A stretch of 64,000 nt of DNA. Source: Paraescarpia echinospica (lineage: Eukaryota > Annelida > Polychaeta > Sabellida > Siboglinidae). Positions 11,443-21,816 of this stretch are shown here, in pieces; positions within the stretch are counted from its first letter, which is position 1; each line of letters starts with the position of its first letter. Where the stretch lies: contig CM034534.1 in the NCBI GenBank assembly GCA_020002185.1, positions 63,048,771-63,112,770 of the forward strand. Direction: 5' to 3'. The position numbers and the translations under genes were made by a program. The notes beneath the pieces were generated by a model. That model did no database searches and was not told the origin of the DNA. It saw only the letters and a program-made list of their open reading frames with translations.

Positions 11443-11556
11443 TGTGAGGGCAGAGACATGTGTAGCCATTAACTTCATCTGTGCAGTTTCCACCATAGTA
11501 GCAGGGAGATGATGCGCACTCATCAATGTCAGTCTCACAGTGAACACCTGTGTATC
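11443..11556 (-). CDS. host gene, complete EGF-CA exon (copy 1)
   Basis: Exon of 114 bp, phase 1 on both sides, with acceptor gttttcag|GATACACAGG and donor CACA|GTAAGAT. Joined to the 81-bp exon upstream (…CHCAPG), the split codon gives Gly and completes the first EGF as CAPGYTGVHCE. It then opens a calcium-binding [19 protein letters not shown] then NGYTCLCPH. This is the only complete exon associated with the large array of partial copies that starts right behind its acceptor. The identical exon in copy 2 is 31,292-31,405. Confidence 0.85.
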
Positions 11557-12125
11557 CTGAAAACAGAGAACAGACACAGTAGAAGGGAGATGATGCGCTC
11601 TCATCAATGGCTGTCTCACAGTGAACACCTGTGTACTCTGAACACAGAGAACAAACAGTAGCAGGGAGATGATGCGCACTCATCAATGTGTGTCTCACGG
11701 TGAACACCTGCGTATCCTGAACACAGAACAAACACAGTAACAGGGAGATGATGCACACTCAACCATGAACACCCGTGTACTCTGAACACAGACAAACACA
11801 GCAGCAGGGAGATGATGCGCACTCATCAATGTGTCTCAGTGAACACCCGCATATCCTGAACACAGAACAAATACAATAGCAGGGAGATGATGCACACTCA
11901 TCCATGTCAGTCTCACAATGAACACCCGTGTACTCTGAACACAGACAAACACAGCAGCAGGGAGATGATGCGCACTCATCAATGTGTGTCTCACAGTGAA
12001 CACCCGCGTATCCCTAACACAGAACAAACACAGTAACAGGGAGATGATGCGCACTCAACCATGTCAGTCTCACAATGAACACCCATGTATCCTGAACACC
12101 GAGAACAAACACGGTAGCAGGGAGA
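11557..12125 (-). repeat. array of partial EGF exons with 3' splice sites (copy 1, proximal part)
   Basis: About seven imperfect units of ~78-87 bp, read on the minus strand. Each has a pyrimidine-rich TGTGTTTGTTCTCTG..CAG end followed by the first ~55 bases of the EGF exon (GGxTACACxGGTGTTCACTG…GATGAGTGTGCATCATCTCC). Each unit stops before the GGNC part of the EGF and before any donor. Unit lengths here are not all multiples of three, and a 2-bp deletion near 11,651 breaks the frame. A LINE interrupts the array at 12,126. Confidence 0.9.
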
Positions 12126-12210
12126 CAGACAGACAGTATTTATTTTGACCATCATAAGTACATAAACTACAATATAAAATTCATTGTAAGGTCAGGGAAG
12201 CTCCCATTAA

Positions 12211-13702
12211 CCCATTTCATTCGGGATACGCCTACGGGCGTAGTTAACCTTTTTATTCGGGATACGCCTGCAGGCGTAGTCAACGCACGTGACGGCCTTA
12301 TCGGGTATTTATAGAAACTGTGTGCATTGTAGCAAGCTTTTACCATTTTTCCCATGATGCAGTATGACCACACTACCGGTTTGGAAGCCATTTGCAAATT
12401 TTCAACCGCGTGTTTATCTGCAAGTTTGGAGTGAAGTTCGAGTTCGATATTTTGGAGATTTTTGGCATTTAAAAATGGCGGATGATGGTGCAGTTAGTGA
12501 TGGAAGCGATATCGACGTGGAAGACAGTGAAATCGGCAGTAGTACGAGCAGTATTTCGACTGAAAACGACGCAGACGAATCTGTTGTGTCCAGTGCCAAC
12601 AGCTTGGAGTGTGTCTGTAGACTGTACGCACTTCCACAGCCTGTTCAACTTGTGAGTTGGCACTTGGCACTCAGTGACGTGAACAATATGAACTGTGACA
12701 TCGCCGATGTCATGAACAGTGTCATGGACATTATTACCTTAGTTCGGTGAAGGGTTATTGTTTCATTAAATTTTATTATGCACATTATATCTTGTGTTGT
12801 AATTCGTTTTCATTGGAAACTGCAATGCCAAGGCAATGGCAATGGTGAATTACTGTAAGGAAATTACTAATTTTGTGTACGTGACGACTTCCATTCTAAA
12901 AACTATAACTTTGGACTGACATATGACATTTACATCAAATTTTTACCACTGTTTGAAGAAATTAATTTGGGAGGTTTCTCTCACTGGATATATGATATGT
13001 CTAAGTGGCTATATATAGGTAAAACTAGCCCCAAGTCTGTGTACACATTTTGTTTTTATTTTATTTCTTTCATTCTTCTTCTCCGTGAGATAACTTCCTC
13101 CATGTTCACTCTACAGAAACAGTTTCAACACCATCATGTAGGCAATTCTCTTCTGATTCCAGAAATGTATGGGTTTATACACTTTTCTTCAACAGTTGCC
13201 TGAAAAAATATTATAATTGAAGCGTTGGTGAATCCCTGTCAGGAAAGATATCTTTTCACATACTCGACAACATTCATTCAGAAATGTGTAACTTCCGACT
13301 GAAACAAGATATTTACATGAAATTTTTACCACTGTTTGAAGAAATGAATTTGGCAGATTTCTCTCATTGGATGTATGACCATCCTGAGTGGTTGTATACA
13401 GGTAAAACAAGTCCAAAGTCGATGTACAATCTGTTTTTATTATTATTGCTTTTCAGTCTTCTTCTTCACCTTGAGATAACTTCTTCTATGCTCACTCTAT
13501 ACAAACAATGTTAACACCATCAGTAGGCAATTCTCTTCTGATTCCACAAATGTAAGGGTTTATACACTTTTCTTCAACCAAAACCTGGCAAAAAATTAGT
13601 ATGTGACCCACCCGTTGAAATAATTTATCACAACTGTAAATTAGTAATTTTGTCCAGATCTGAGCAATGTGGCCAGCTAACTAGCTGTCAGAATGAAATG
13701 GG
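12211..13702 (+). mobile_element. piggyBac-like element, copy 1 only
   Basis: A 12-bp perfect terminal inverted repeat CCCATTTCATTC / GAATGAAATGGG is flanked by TTAA on both sides (12,207-12,210 and 13,703-13,706). Copy 2 has the empty site CCATTAAGACAAT (32,071-32,080), so the insertion is clean. The subterminal region repeats CGGGATACGCC twice. Inside, an open frame (ATG at 12,475) encodes an acidic start MADDGAVSDGSDIDVEDSE, like many transposase N-termini. Two ~75-80% similar tandem segments (12,916-13,200 and 13,290-13,560) each carry FLPLFEE.NL..FSHW. At 1.49 kb it is too short for a full ~600-aa transposase. Confidence 0.9.
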
Positions 13703-14814
13703 TTAAGACAATTATATGCCGCTATCATGGGAGCCACCCCGCTGATGTAACATAATCATATAATTATCACGTGATCAACTATATATGCATACATATATGT
13801 ATAAACAAAGTATGTTTAGTATAGTATATCAAGGTATAGTATAATAGATAAATTAGTTTAAACAAATGCAGTCATGTCTAGTTTAAGAATGACAGATGTA
13901 ACAGTTAGAAATATGACACGATTCATAGTTCTTGGTGAACTAATTTTTTGTATAAGTGCAAAAAACCATATAAACTGTGTATAAATTTTATCAAGGACGA
14001 TGTTTGGAATATTGTTAACAGTTTGTATAATGTTGTGTCTGATGTACTTTTTTGTATATTGATGATTAACTCTGGGAATAAATAAGTTGTTTTTACCACG
14101 TGTGTTGTATTGGTGAATTGCAAAGTTATATGTATATGGAATACAACTGAAATATTCTGGTATAACCTTGTTGATCAATTTGTAATAAAATTTGAGCTGT
14201 TGGAGTCTATAGATGTCATCCAGCTTAAGAAATTTACATTCTTTGAAGATGGGATCTGTGTGAGAATTGTATTTACTTGAAGTAACTATTCGTACTGCTT
14301 TCTTTTGAAGTTTAAGAATGCGATGGGCTTGATAACCCCACACCAATATGCCATAATTAATCTTGGGAAGAATGAGCGAATTATACATTATAGATAATAT
14401 ATTCTTAGGTAATACATGTTTAAGTTTATTTAAAAATCCAATTATTTTATTGATTTTATTCGCTGTTTTGTTTATATGGCTGTCCCAATTCAGGTGTTGG
14501 TTTATGGTGATACCTAAAAATTTAAAATCATGTACATTCAATTTCTATTTTAGGAAGTTCGATTTCCTTTTGGGGCATGTGAAATACCATGAATTTTTGT
14601 TTTTTTAATGTCAAGAGAAAGTTTGTTTGCCTTTAGCCACCTGCATATATTTTCTAATTCTTCATTTATATTTTGATTTTGGACTTGGCCATCCGGAGAT
14701 TGGAACTAAGAAGAGTGGTGTCGTCTGCATACATTATGAATTTAAAATGATCATTTGAAAATATTATGTCTAATATATATGATAAATAGAAGGGGTCCTA
14801 AAATAGACCCTTGT

Positions 14815-16034
14815 GCAGACCTGCCTACCCCAAAAACTTCCTGTCAGTAATCCATCTTCCCATTTACACTGATTTTCAGGAATATAGGCCTGCTGTCAGT
14901 AATAGTTCAGAACTGTGTTAGATATTGTCATGAAAAGAACACCACTGTCGGTAATACTTTGATACTGTGACTATGACGATAGTTGCACCCAAAACATAAT
15001 TGTCTCTAATAAACTATGAGGTGTTTTGAAGCATTCAGTTAACAAGGTAAGGTAGATGTTCATAACCAGCATTGATAGAAGTCAAACGTGAAGAAGCGTA
15101 ACTGTAATGTAAATGAGTCTATACACATTGTAATTCTGATTTTATGTAAATTTCAAAAACAGCATGCTGACTACAAAAACTTGACAAATTATAACAATGC
15201 ATCACGGCATTGTCTATTTGTGGTGTCATTAGGATTAATATTAGTAGCCGGTATACCTTGGACCAGACTGTAGACTATACAGTATAGTAGCTTGACTAGA
15301 TCAAAGACAAAGTCATGCCGGGGAACGGCAAAAACATTATGTTATGCTAGTCATCGACATCGTCTAGACTCTAGTCTACTCAACTCTTGTATATAAGCCA
15401 ATCTCTGTATTACAGGTTGTAAATGATAGATTAAACTCAATAAATACACTAACTTAGTCTTAGTACAGTCAGTTGGCCTAACATTACAAGTACAACACCC
15501 ACTACTCTGTCACTAGTACTAGTCTAACGACGCAGTTAGTACCTGCAATTATCCCGGTCACCAGTGTCAGTGACCATGTGAAATAGGAAAATAAATAATT
15601 TCGCGTATCCGGCAGTATGTAAAGCCCACCCTCTTCTTTAAACTCGACAATACGGGTCATAAACGTTTGCAAACACGTTTCTTCTTGGCTGGTAGTGGTG
15701 CCATTTCGATCCCCGGCATCATTTCGTGCCGCGTGAGTCGTGACTTCGTTTTGTTTGAGTGCCATGAGCGTGGAAATGCGAATTTGTCGTAACGTTGTTT
15801 CCTACTGGTCAGGTTACGACCAGAAGCAGCGAATGAAAAACCATGTCACAACAAGCAGCGTATATATGCTGCCACCTGTTGAATAAAGTGAAGCTAAATT
15901 TGAGGAGTACAGAAGTGACTGACGATCATTGTGACAACGAAAGAATCCGTAATATTTTCATCCCTCGCCATACCGTAATTTTAGGTGTATTTCCGGAATT
16001 ATTCCGGACAATCCGGAATGGTAGTCAGGTCTGC
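14815..16034. mobile_element. unclassified DNA transposon nested in the LINE (copy 1)
   Basis: The ends are inverted repeats GCAGACCTGCCTACC and, inverted from the right, GCAGACCTGACTACC, flanked by TTGT on both sides (14,811-14,814 and 16,035-16,038; CTTGT if one terminal base is shared). Removing it restores the LINE's GVPQGSILG motif. The same insertion is in copy 2 (33,159-34,224), so it predates the split of the copies. The interior has an 87-codon minus-strand frame (15,502-15,765) that I do not recognise. A 4-bp target site does not settle the superfamily. Confidence 0.8.
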
Positions 16035-16221
16035 TTGTGGGACACCAGTGTTTATGGCAGCTTCTTCCGACTTGTAAGCGCCAATTTCAACATACTGCTT
16101 ACGATTGTGTAAGAAATTTTTATATAGATCTAGTGCTGCGCCATTTATTACATAATAATTTAGTTTTTGTAATAATATGTTATGATCAAATGTGTTAAAG
16201 GCTTTAGAGAGGTCTAGATAT

Positions 16222-16394
16222 ATGATGCGCACTCATCAATGGCTGTCTCACAGTGAACACCCGTGTATCCTGAACACAGAGGACAAACACTGTAGTACGG
16301 AGATGATGCACAATCATCACTGTCAGTCTCACAGTGAACACGATGCATCCTGAACAGAGGACAAACACAGTAACAGGGAGATGATGCACACTCA
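16222..16394 (-). repeat. EGF splice-site array (copy 1, middle part)
   Basis: Two and a bit units of the partial-EGF/acceptor array between the LINE and the Kolobok insertion. The sequence matches the 34,405 start of the copy-2 array. The minus-strand frame [20 protein letters not shown] is open. Confidence 0.9.
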
Positions 16395-16398
16395 TTAA

Positions 16399-19300
16399 GG
16401 GTAGCCACTACCCGAAAACGGCCAGTCTGTATCTCTGTTAATAATTAACATATCTTAACCAAATTTGGGGTGCTATTTTGAAGTATGAATAGTACATGAT
16501 GTGTGGAATTTGGACGCATTTGCATGTGTATTGCCATGGAAATAACTGTTTGTAGTGAGACGGGGGGGTCCGACCACAAAAATTATTCCAAGCAACATAA
16601 CGTATGTGTGATTGTGCAATTGCCAAGAATCATTTGCTGGAATGTTCATTTGTAAGATAAGGTAGTTTTGGTACAAGATATCTGATTTCTATGACCGCTA
16701 TGAGATGGGATGTCTGGTTAGAATGTTTTCTCCCAACGACTTGGCTGACTGGATCATGACTGCCAACTCTCAATATTGAGCTACACTGTTCAAAACAGTC
16801 TTATCTGACAGGTTATATATGTGGGAACAACTGGTGAAAATTTCAGGTCTCTATCTTGTGTAGTTTTTCGGAAATAATTTTCATAAACTTGACAAATATC
16901 CAAAAATGACATTTTGAGAAAACGACAAAAAACTAAAACGTAATGTTTAACACAGAAAGTATAATAGAAAATCATCACTTAAATGTATAACATTGAATGT
17001 AACTATGTACTGGAGCTATGCAAGGAACAAACACAACTATTGGCAAGACATTTTTATTTTAGCCACAACTGCTTCATGGGTAGTGTTCGAGTTTGTGTGC
17101 ACTGTCTACCAGGCACAAGGGTTGTACAGGTGACCCTCCTTCTCCGACAGTTTCGCCTCGGCCTGTAGCTTGAGCAGAGATCTTCTCTTTCTGCTTGATT
17201 TACTCTCAAGCTTGGCTGCTGTATCTGACTTGCGCAGCCGAGTCTTGTCCATCTTGCCTGCCAGCTCTAATAACTGGCTACTCGGGCCAGCCTGGGGCAC
17301 AATGGCCGCTGTTACATCGACCAGGACTTGTGCGCCCTTGTTGAACTGCACGATACCCATGGCAACAGCAATCTCCACTGTCTTCCTGGTGCTGAAGACT
17401 GCCTTTGGTGCTCTCCTCCAAATAACTGAATGTAATGACTCATTCGCATTGGAGGTGCCAAGCGACATGCATCGCTCCAACAAGTCAGGTTTTGTTAAAC
17501 GCTCAAAAAGAGGTACCAGACTCTCAGATGCATCTTTCGGAAGGGGTGGGTCATGCTTGCCTTCTTCCTCTTCTGTTCAGGGTCCACCCCTTCGGCTGTG
17601 GCTTGCTGGAAGAAGCACCACTCCGGATCACAATGAGAGTGGTGAGGATCCTCGGCTGTTGACACGCTATGAAAGAAGATCGCCCAGATCGCGTGTCGTG
17701 TCGCTTCGACATCTGGCGCGTTCTTGACGATGGCGTTTCTGTAATACTGCGACCACTTCTTCATTCTCACAGCTGTCAACTTTCCTTTTCTGCTGAGGCT
17801 GGTGGTCACTGATGTTGTGGCTGTCTGCTTGGCCTTGATGCGGGCTTCTTTTGCGTGGGCGGTCGACTCTTTGAGCACATTTTCGAGTCCTTTGAACATG
17901 CGCTTGCTCATGTGGTTGATGCATTCTTGTTTCTCTACAGCCACATGAGCGCCATATGGCTGCATAGTGTTCAGTGCCGATATGACAGCAGCATCACCAT
18001 CGCCCAGGATGGAGGTGTACTGGGCATCCATCAGGTCCACTGACCTTCCCCACATGATCTTGGCAGCCTCAGTCTCCATTGCACCACTGGAGCCAGTGTG
18101 GTTCACGTCACAGTGGTCTTGGTGCAACTGCTGCCACTGTTCTCTCTCATCTCCCTTCAGCTTCTTCCCCACAAGCTCACACTCTACACAGTACTTGGAT
18201 CGGATGGTGTAGTCAATGACCAGTCCCGTTAACATCTCGATCACAAATCCCACACCGAACGGGGAATGGAAACCTCTGGTTTTCCCTGTGCACGCGGTGA
18301 ACTATGCTGTGTGCCTTCAGCAGTGTATTGTAGGCCGTCCCATACACAAGTTTCTGCTGGATCGTGTCGGAGATCCTGCTGAACGTCTTATGATGAATGC
18401 CACCCTTGACATTCATCAGTGTCGTCAGCCTCACCAAGCCGGTCTGGTTGATGCCACCCTCACGAGCTGCCAGCACAGCAAGGCGGTTGATCGTGTAGGG
18501 CTGTCGTGTCGGGTTGTCACTCATTGGTAGCTGTGGTGACGAGAACTCGCTGGACAGCGTCGCGTTGCAGCTATCACATGCCAGTAGTAGGTGTACAGCA
18601 TATCCTCTCATGTCGGTTGACGTCACACGTAGCTTCGCCTGACAGCACTGTGGACACTCAAGCGGCTTCAGCAGATCGTTCAGCTTGTCCATGTGTAGTA
18701 TAACGAAGTGGCCATCCGAGTCGGACGTGGATGCAGTCTCAGAAGTGTCACGTTGTGGAGACAGCAACATAATCTTTCGCCGACTGGCAGACGTGGACTG
18801 CAAATCAGTCAGACACCGATGCCTCTTCAACTGGCACTGAAACAGTGAAAGCAGACTATTATAAAATGCACACATGCTTATATATCACTAGATAGTACAA
18901 CTACCACTGTCACTGGTTACATTCACTAGTAGTAGACAGTAGACTGAGTAGTCAGACCAATGTCTAATCTAGAAAATCTGAGTTCAGTTGCCTAACAGTT
19001 TGTGAACCAAAATGCTCCAAGAAGCATATTTTATTAAAATAATCAAAGGTATAATAATGTCACATAGTAACAGATGTTATTATAATAATATAACTCGCCC
19101 ACTTATTGTTAAATGCTAAGCTATGAGGCCTACGTCATTCGGATCATTTCCTTGTCTTCGTGGTCTTCCCAAGCAGTCATGATCGCCATTGTTTACATCG
19201 TCCATTTACGGTAATTTTAAGATGATAAACTAAGATATTCTTTGCTACGATTGTGCAAAGTATATTTACAAACCTGTCTGACGTGGTCTTCCTGCTCCAG

Positions 19301-19877
19301 ACTTATTCTTGTCTCTTTTTCTTGCCAAATGCGGTCATCGTTACTCGTTTTCTCTTACTCGACTCCATCTTGTTTACTATTCTGCGCGTCCCCGGAAGCC
19401 GCGCTGATTGGTTGATGATGCAGTCATCCATACACCGCGTGCGCTCATTGGATGTTTCGTCTACGCGATATTATAATGAGCCAGAAATAGCGTAACCTGC
19501 CCTTATTTGGTCAACGGTCGCATAAATTTAATTCCAGATAGAAGCGTAGTATTATAGTCTAGGTTAACTAGGATGCTATATCCGGGAAGCAGGTAAACTT
19601 CCGGACAAGACGTTATCAAATATGGCGGATTTTATAGTCGGCATGTGCCTGGAATCGAACGATCTTTTTGGAGATTATTGGTCATTTAAAAATGGCTGCG
19701 AGACTCATTTCGGTTCTGGAAGAAAGAGGGGCATGTCACAAAGTGTACTAATATAGGTATTTATTGTTCAAATATTGGAAAATGCTTTTACATGAAGGTG
19801 TATGATATGTCAATCTATCGGAAAATGACAGCATCTCAAAACCGACTTTTTGGTCATATTTCGGGGCGCGGCTACCC
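16399..19877 (-). mobile_element. Kolobok-type DNA transposon, copy 1 only
   Basis: A 3,479-bp element inserted in the EGF array. TTAA target duplication at 16,395-16,398 and 19,878-19,881. Imperfect terminal inverted repeats begin GGGTAGCC followed by x-C-x-x-CCCGAAA. It carries a Mutator-like/Kolobok transposase pseudogene on the minus strand. TTAA targets together with this transposase family fit Kolobok. The array in copy 2 is uninterrupted at the equivalent point. GC-rich sequence with ETS-like CCGGAAG and ATTGG motifs at 19,385-19,455 looks like the element's own promoter. Confidence 0.88.
17106..19368 (-). pseudogene. Kolobok / Mutator-like transposase, frameshifted
   Basis: Exon 1 (19,274-19,368) starts MESSKRKRVTMTAFGKKKR and ends at a GTTTGT donor, with a 1-base frame error after KKKR. 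Exon 2 runs from 18,842 (acceptor gtttcag) to 17,106. It contains a Cys-pair region ECPQCC…CDSCN, then INRLAVLAAREGGI…NVKGGIHHKTF, SKYCVECEL, GAMETEAAKIMWGRSV, the acidic catalytic-type motif YTSILGDGD and the C..H pair ECINHM. Frame changes near 18,260 and 17,500 split it into three frames. Around 18,270 the expected DGTW-type first catalytic block is not readable. The enzyme is therefore dead, although the termini look intact. The length matches a Mutator-like transposase of about 600 residues. Confidence 0.85.
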
Positions 19878-19881
19878 TTAA

Positions 19882-20240
19882 TGGCTGTCTCACAGTGAAC
19901 ATCCGTGTATCCTCAACACAGAGAACAAACACAGTAGTATGGAGATGATGCACAATCATCACTGTCAGTCTCACAGTGAACACGATGCATCCTGAACAGA
20001 GGACAAACACAGTAACAGGGAGATGATGCACACTCATCAATGGCTGTCTCACAGTGAACATCCGTGTATCCTCAACACAGAGAACAAACACAGTAGTATG
20101 GAGATGATGCACAATCATCAGTCAGTCTCACAGTGAACACGGTATTTCCTGAACAGAGGACAAACACAGTAACAGGGAGATGATGCACAATCATCACTGT
20201 CAGTCTCACAGTGAACACGGTGTATCATGAATGCAGAATA
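19882..20240 (-). repeat. EGF splice-site array (copy 1, distal part)
   Basis: Four to five half-units continue the array after the Kolobok element. The outermost unit degenerates near 20,225, where the acceptor CAG is replaced by CACG-like sequence. The array in copy 1 totals far fewer units than in copy 2 (about 7 against about 22 in the distal part). Confidence 0.9.
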
Positions 20241-20524
20241 AACGTAACACTGCAGCGTGATTTCTAATCTTACGTAACACCTAGAGACAATTTACAATTA
20301 CAAAAGTAGTAGTAACTATAATAAACGTCAGTCGCTTGAGAAATGTAGCAAATCACCCACATATATATCTGTATCAATGCCTTGTGTTTGTAGAACAAAT
20401 TTGATGTGACATTGTCATGTATCTTATACCTTTTAACCCAATTGAGTTGGGTGAAAGATAGGAGCTCTAATGCATGTCTTCTGAACAATGCAGCCTGGAA
20501 ATAGAAGGAGTGTGAATGCCTTAC

Positions 20525-20605
20525 CTGGAGCACAATGGCATGTTGGATAGATGTTGTCTTCGAGCTCACAATCCCCTCCATGCTCGCACAATCCAATAAC
20601 ACAGG
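20525..20605 (-). CDS. host gene, first half of split EGF exon (copy 1)
   Basis: Exon of 81 bp, phase 1 at both ends, with acceptor ttttgtag|CC and donor CCAG|GTAAGG. It encodes CVIGLCEHGGDCELEDNIYP then TCHCAPG, that is cysteines 1-5 of an EGF. The sixth cysteine comes from the next exon (GYTGVHCE). Every acceptor in the downstream array is in the correct phase to join this exon. The copy-2 equivalent (36,477-36,557) differs at two residues (F for L, T for I). Confidence 0.82.
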
Positions 20606-20749
20606 CTACAAAAGGGTCATATCTTTAAAAAATGTTTTTTTTTTCTTTCTAAAAATTGTCTTTAAACAAATCAATAAAACATCGAGAGCAATCCCATATA
20701 TAAATAATGTTGTGACATTAATACAAAACTAATATATGAAACATCATAC

Positions 20750-21010
20750 ATTTGTCATTCTTAAACTAGACATGGCTTTGCATTTGTTTAAACTAATTTA
20801 TGTATATACTATGTACATGTATACACATATATGTATGCATATATAGTTGATCACGTGATAATCATATAATTATGTTACATCAGTAGGGTGGCTCCCATGA
20901 TAGCGGCATATAACTGTCTTAATGGGAGCTTCCCTGACCTTACAATGAATATTATATTGTAGTTTATGTGCTTATGATGTTCAAAATAAATACTGTCTGT
21001 CGGTCTGTCT
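20750..21010 (+). mobile_element. LINE 3' end, opposite orientation (copy 1)
   Basis: About 260 bp matching the 3' end of the LINE at 12,126-16,221, on the plus strand. It ends in AATAAATACTGTCTGTC and a CTGT/CTCT microsatellite. No coding sequence. Copy-2 equivalent 36,702-36,955. Confidence 0.85.
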
Positions 21011-21042
21011 CTCTGACTGGTGGTTTAGAACACTATGAAAAA

Positions 21043-21460
21043 ACTTTATAGGGGCCCTGTATAAATTGCGCTATTCCACGGCAGAAGTATTTTGTCAGCC
21101 AACTCTTGGCGTCTGTGGCTATTTATAGAACAGTGTGGTGCAGGCGATATGTTTGCCATTGTTAGTTCTCAGGAACACAAGATAAGCGTGCGCTGCATCT
21201 ACCTGGGTAGTGATTGTGTTGTTGATAAGGATTTATTTATCTAGTGTTGTTAGTTTGCAACAGTATATGTCATAAATAAATCCTTATCAACAACACAATC
21301 ACTAGATTTAGCGAGCGCTTGTCTTGTGTTCCCGAGAACTAATGATGGCAAACATATCGCATGCATGACTGTTCTAAATAGCCGCAAACGCCAAGCATCA
21401 ACCGACAAAATACTTCTGCTGTGGAATAGTGCAATGTATATAGAGCTCCTTTAAATAAAA
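21043..21460. repeat. fold-back element with ~190-bp arms (copy 1)
   Basis: The left arm (about 21,043-21,240) and right arm (about 21,272-21,460) are imperfect inverted copies around a ~31-bp spacer. The inner ~40 bases are perfectly paired (TTGTTGATAAGGATTTATTT and its complement). It lies in the intron directly downstream of the PAN-like exon B donor. The same structure is in copy 2 (about 36,988-37,400). Confidence 0.85.
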
Positions 21461-21551
21461 AAGTCCATCCTTCAACAGTTTATAAAAATTGATCTAACAA
21501 ATTTAAGTGGACACTTCTAACAATAAAATCTGCAGAGATGTTTAAACGTAC

Positions 21552-21785
21552 CAGTAGATGTGGTTGCCACCTTCATGAATACAGTGTCTCCAGAATATGT
21601 TTTCAGTGTTGGTTTACTGTGATAGATGTAACATACACCACTGGACTGGTACATGGCAGCCGCACACATGACGTCACTACTACACCAGTCCTTGCATTCT
21701 ACCAGGGATAGACCAGCTTTGTAGTCATCTGGTGTTCCCAAAGCACTTGTATCTGTAGTTTCTGTCATTTCCATCACCACTGTCC
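21552..21785 (-). CDS. host gene, PAN/apple-like exon B (copy 1)
   Basis: Exon of 234 bp, phase 1, with acceptor gatgcag|GGACAG and donor G|GTACGTTT. It encodes MEMTETTDTSALGTPDDYKA, then the Cys core LSLVECKDWCSSDVMCAAAM, then YQSSGVCYIYHSKPTLK and VFMKVATTSTG. It is paralogous to exon A (6,812-7,042). It differs from its copy-2 partner (37,496-37,729) at six residues, four of which in copy 2 match exon A. It is the last exon before the N gap. Confidence 0.82.
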
Positions 21786-21816
21786 CTGCATCAGAAAATA
21801 ATGTTAAGTAAATGTT

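Larger units (their letters stand above)
12126..16221 (-). mobile_element. 5'-truncated LINE (Crack/CR1-like), with two nested elements (copy 1)
   Basis: The non-LTR element is inserted inside an EGF-derived unit: left flank ...AGCAGGGAGA, right flank ATGATGCGCACTC. On the minus strand it starts within the reverse transcriptase (YLDLSKAFNTFDHNILLQ, 16,232 downward). It continues with GVPQ | GSILGPLLF and the MYADDT box near 14,735, and then the C-terminal region KFLGITINQHLNWDSHINK … ILVWGYQAHRILKLQKKAVR (13,858-14,541). It ends in AATAAATACTGTCTGTCTG with a (CTGT)n tail. It is interrupted by a DNA element at 14,815-16,034 and a piggyBac-like element at 12,211-13,702. LINE sequence itself is about 1.4 kb and carries frame breaks. 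Confidence 0.88.
3233..21816. repeat. large duplicated block, copy 1
   Basis: This 18.6-kb segment matches 22,817-37,760 along its whole length, with offset 19,584 at the start, shifting to about 15,944 at the end. Many aligned 60-base rows in the first 5-6 kb are identical. It holds an EGF exon, a PAN-like exon, the 114-bp EGF-CA exon with its splice-site array, the 81-bp EGF exon and a second PAN-like exon. It differs from copy 2 by two extra transposons (12,211-13,702 and 16,399-19,877), by tandem-repeat numbers and by small indels. It ends at the N gap. Confidence 0.95.

Noticed and set aside
13003..13560. Host exon pair inside the piggyBac-like element (FSHW repeats)
   Set aside because: The segment lies wholly within the inserted element and is missing from copy 2, so it is cargo or transposase remnant, not a host exon.
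17170..17727. 185-codon plus-strand frame and similar frames opposite the Kolobok transposase
   Set aside because: They are the reverse complement of the minus-strand transposase, which has clear family motifs.
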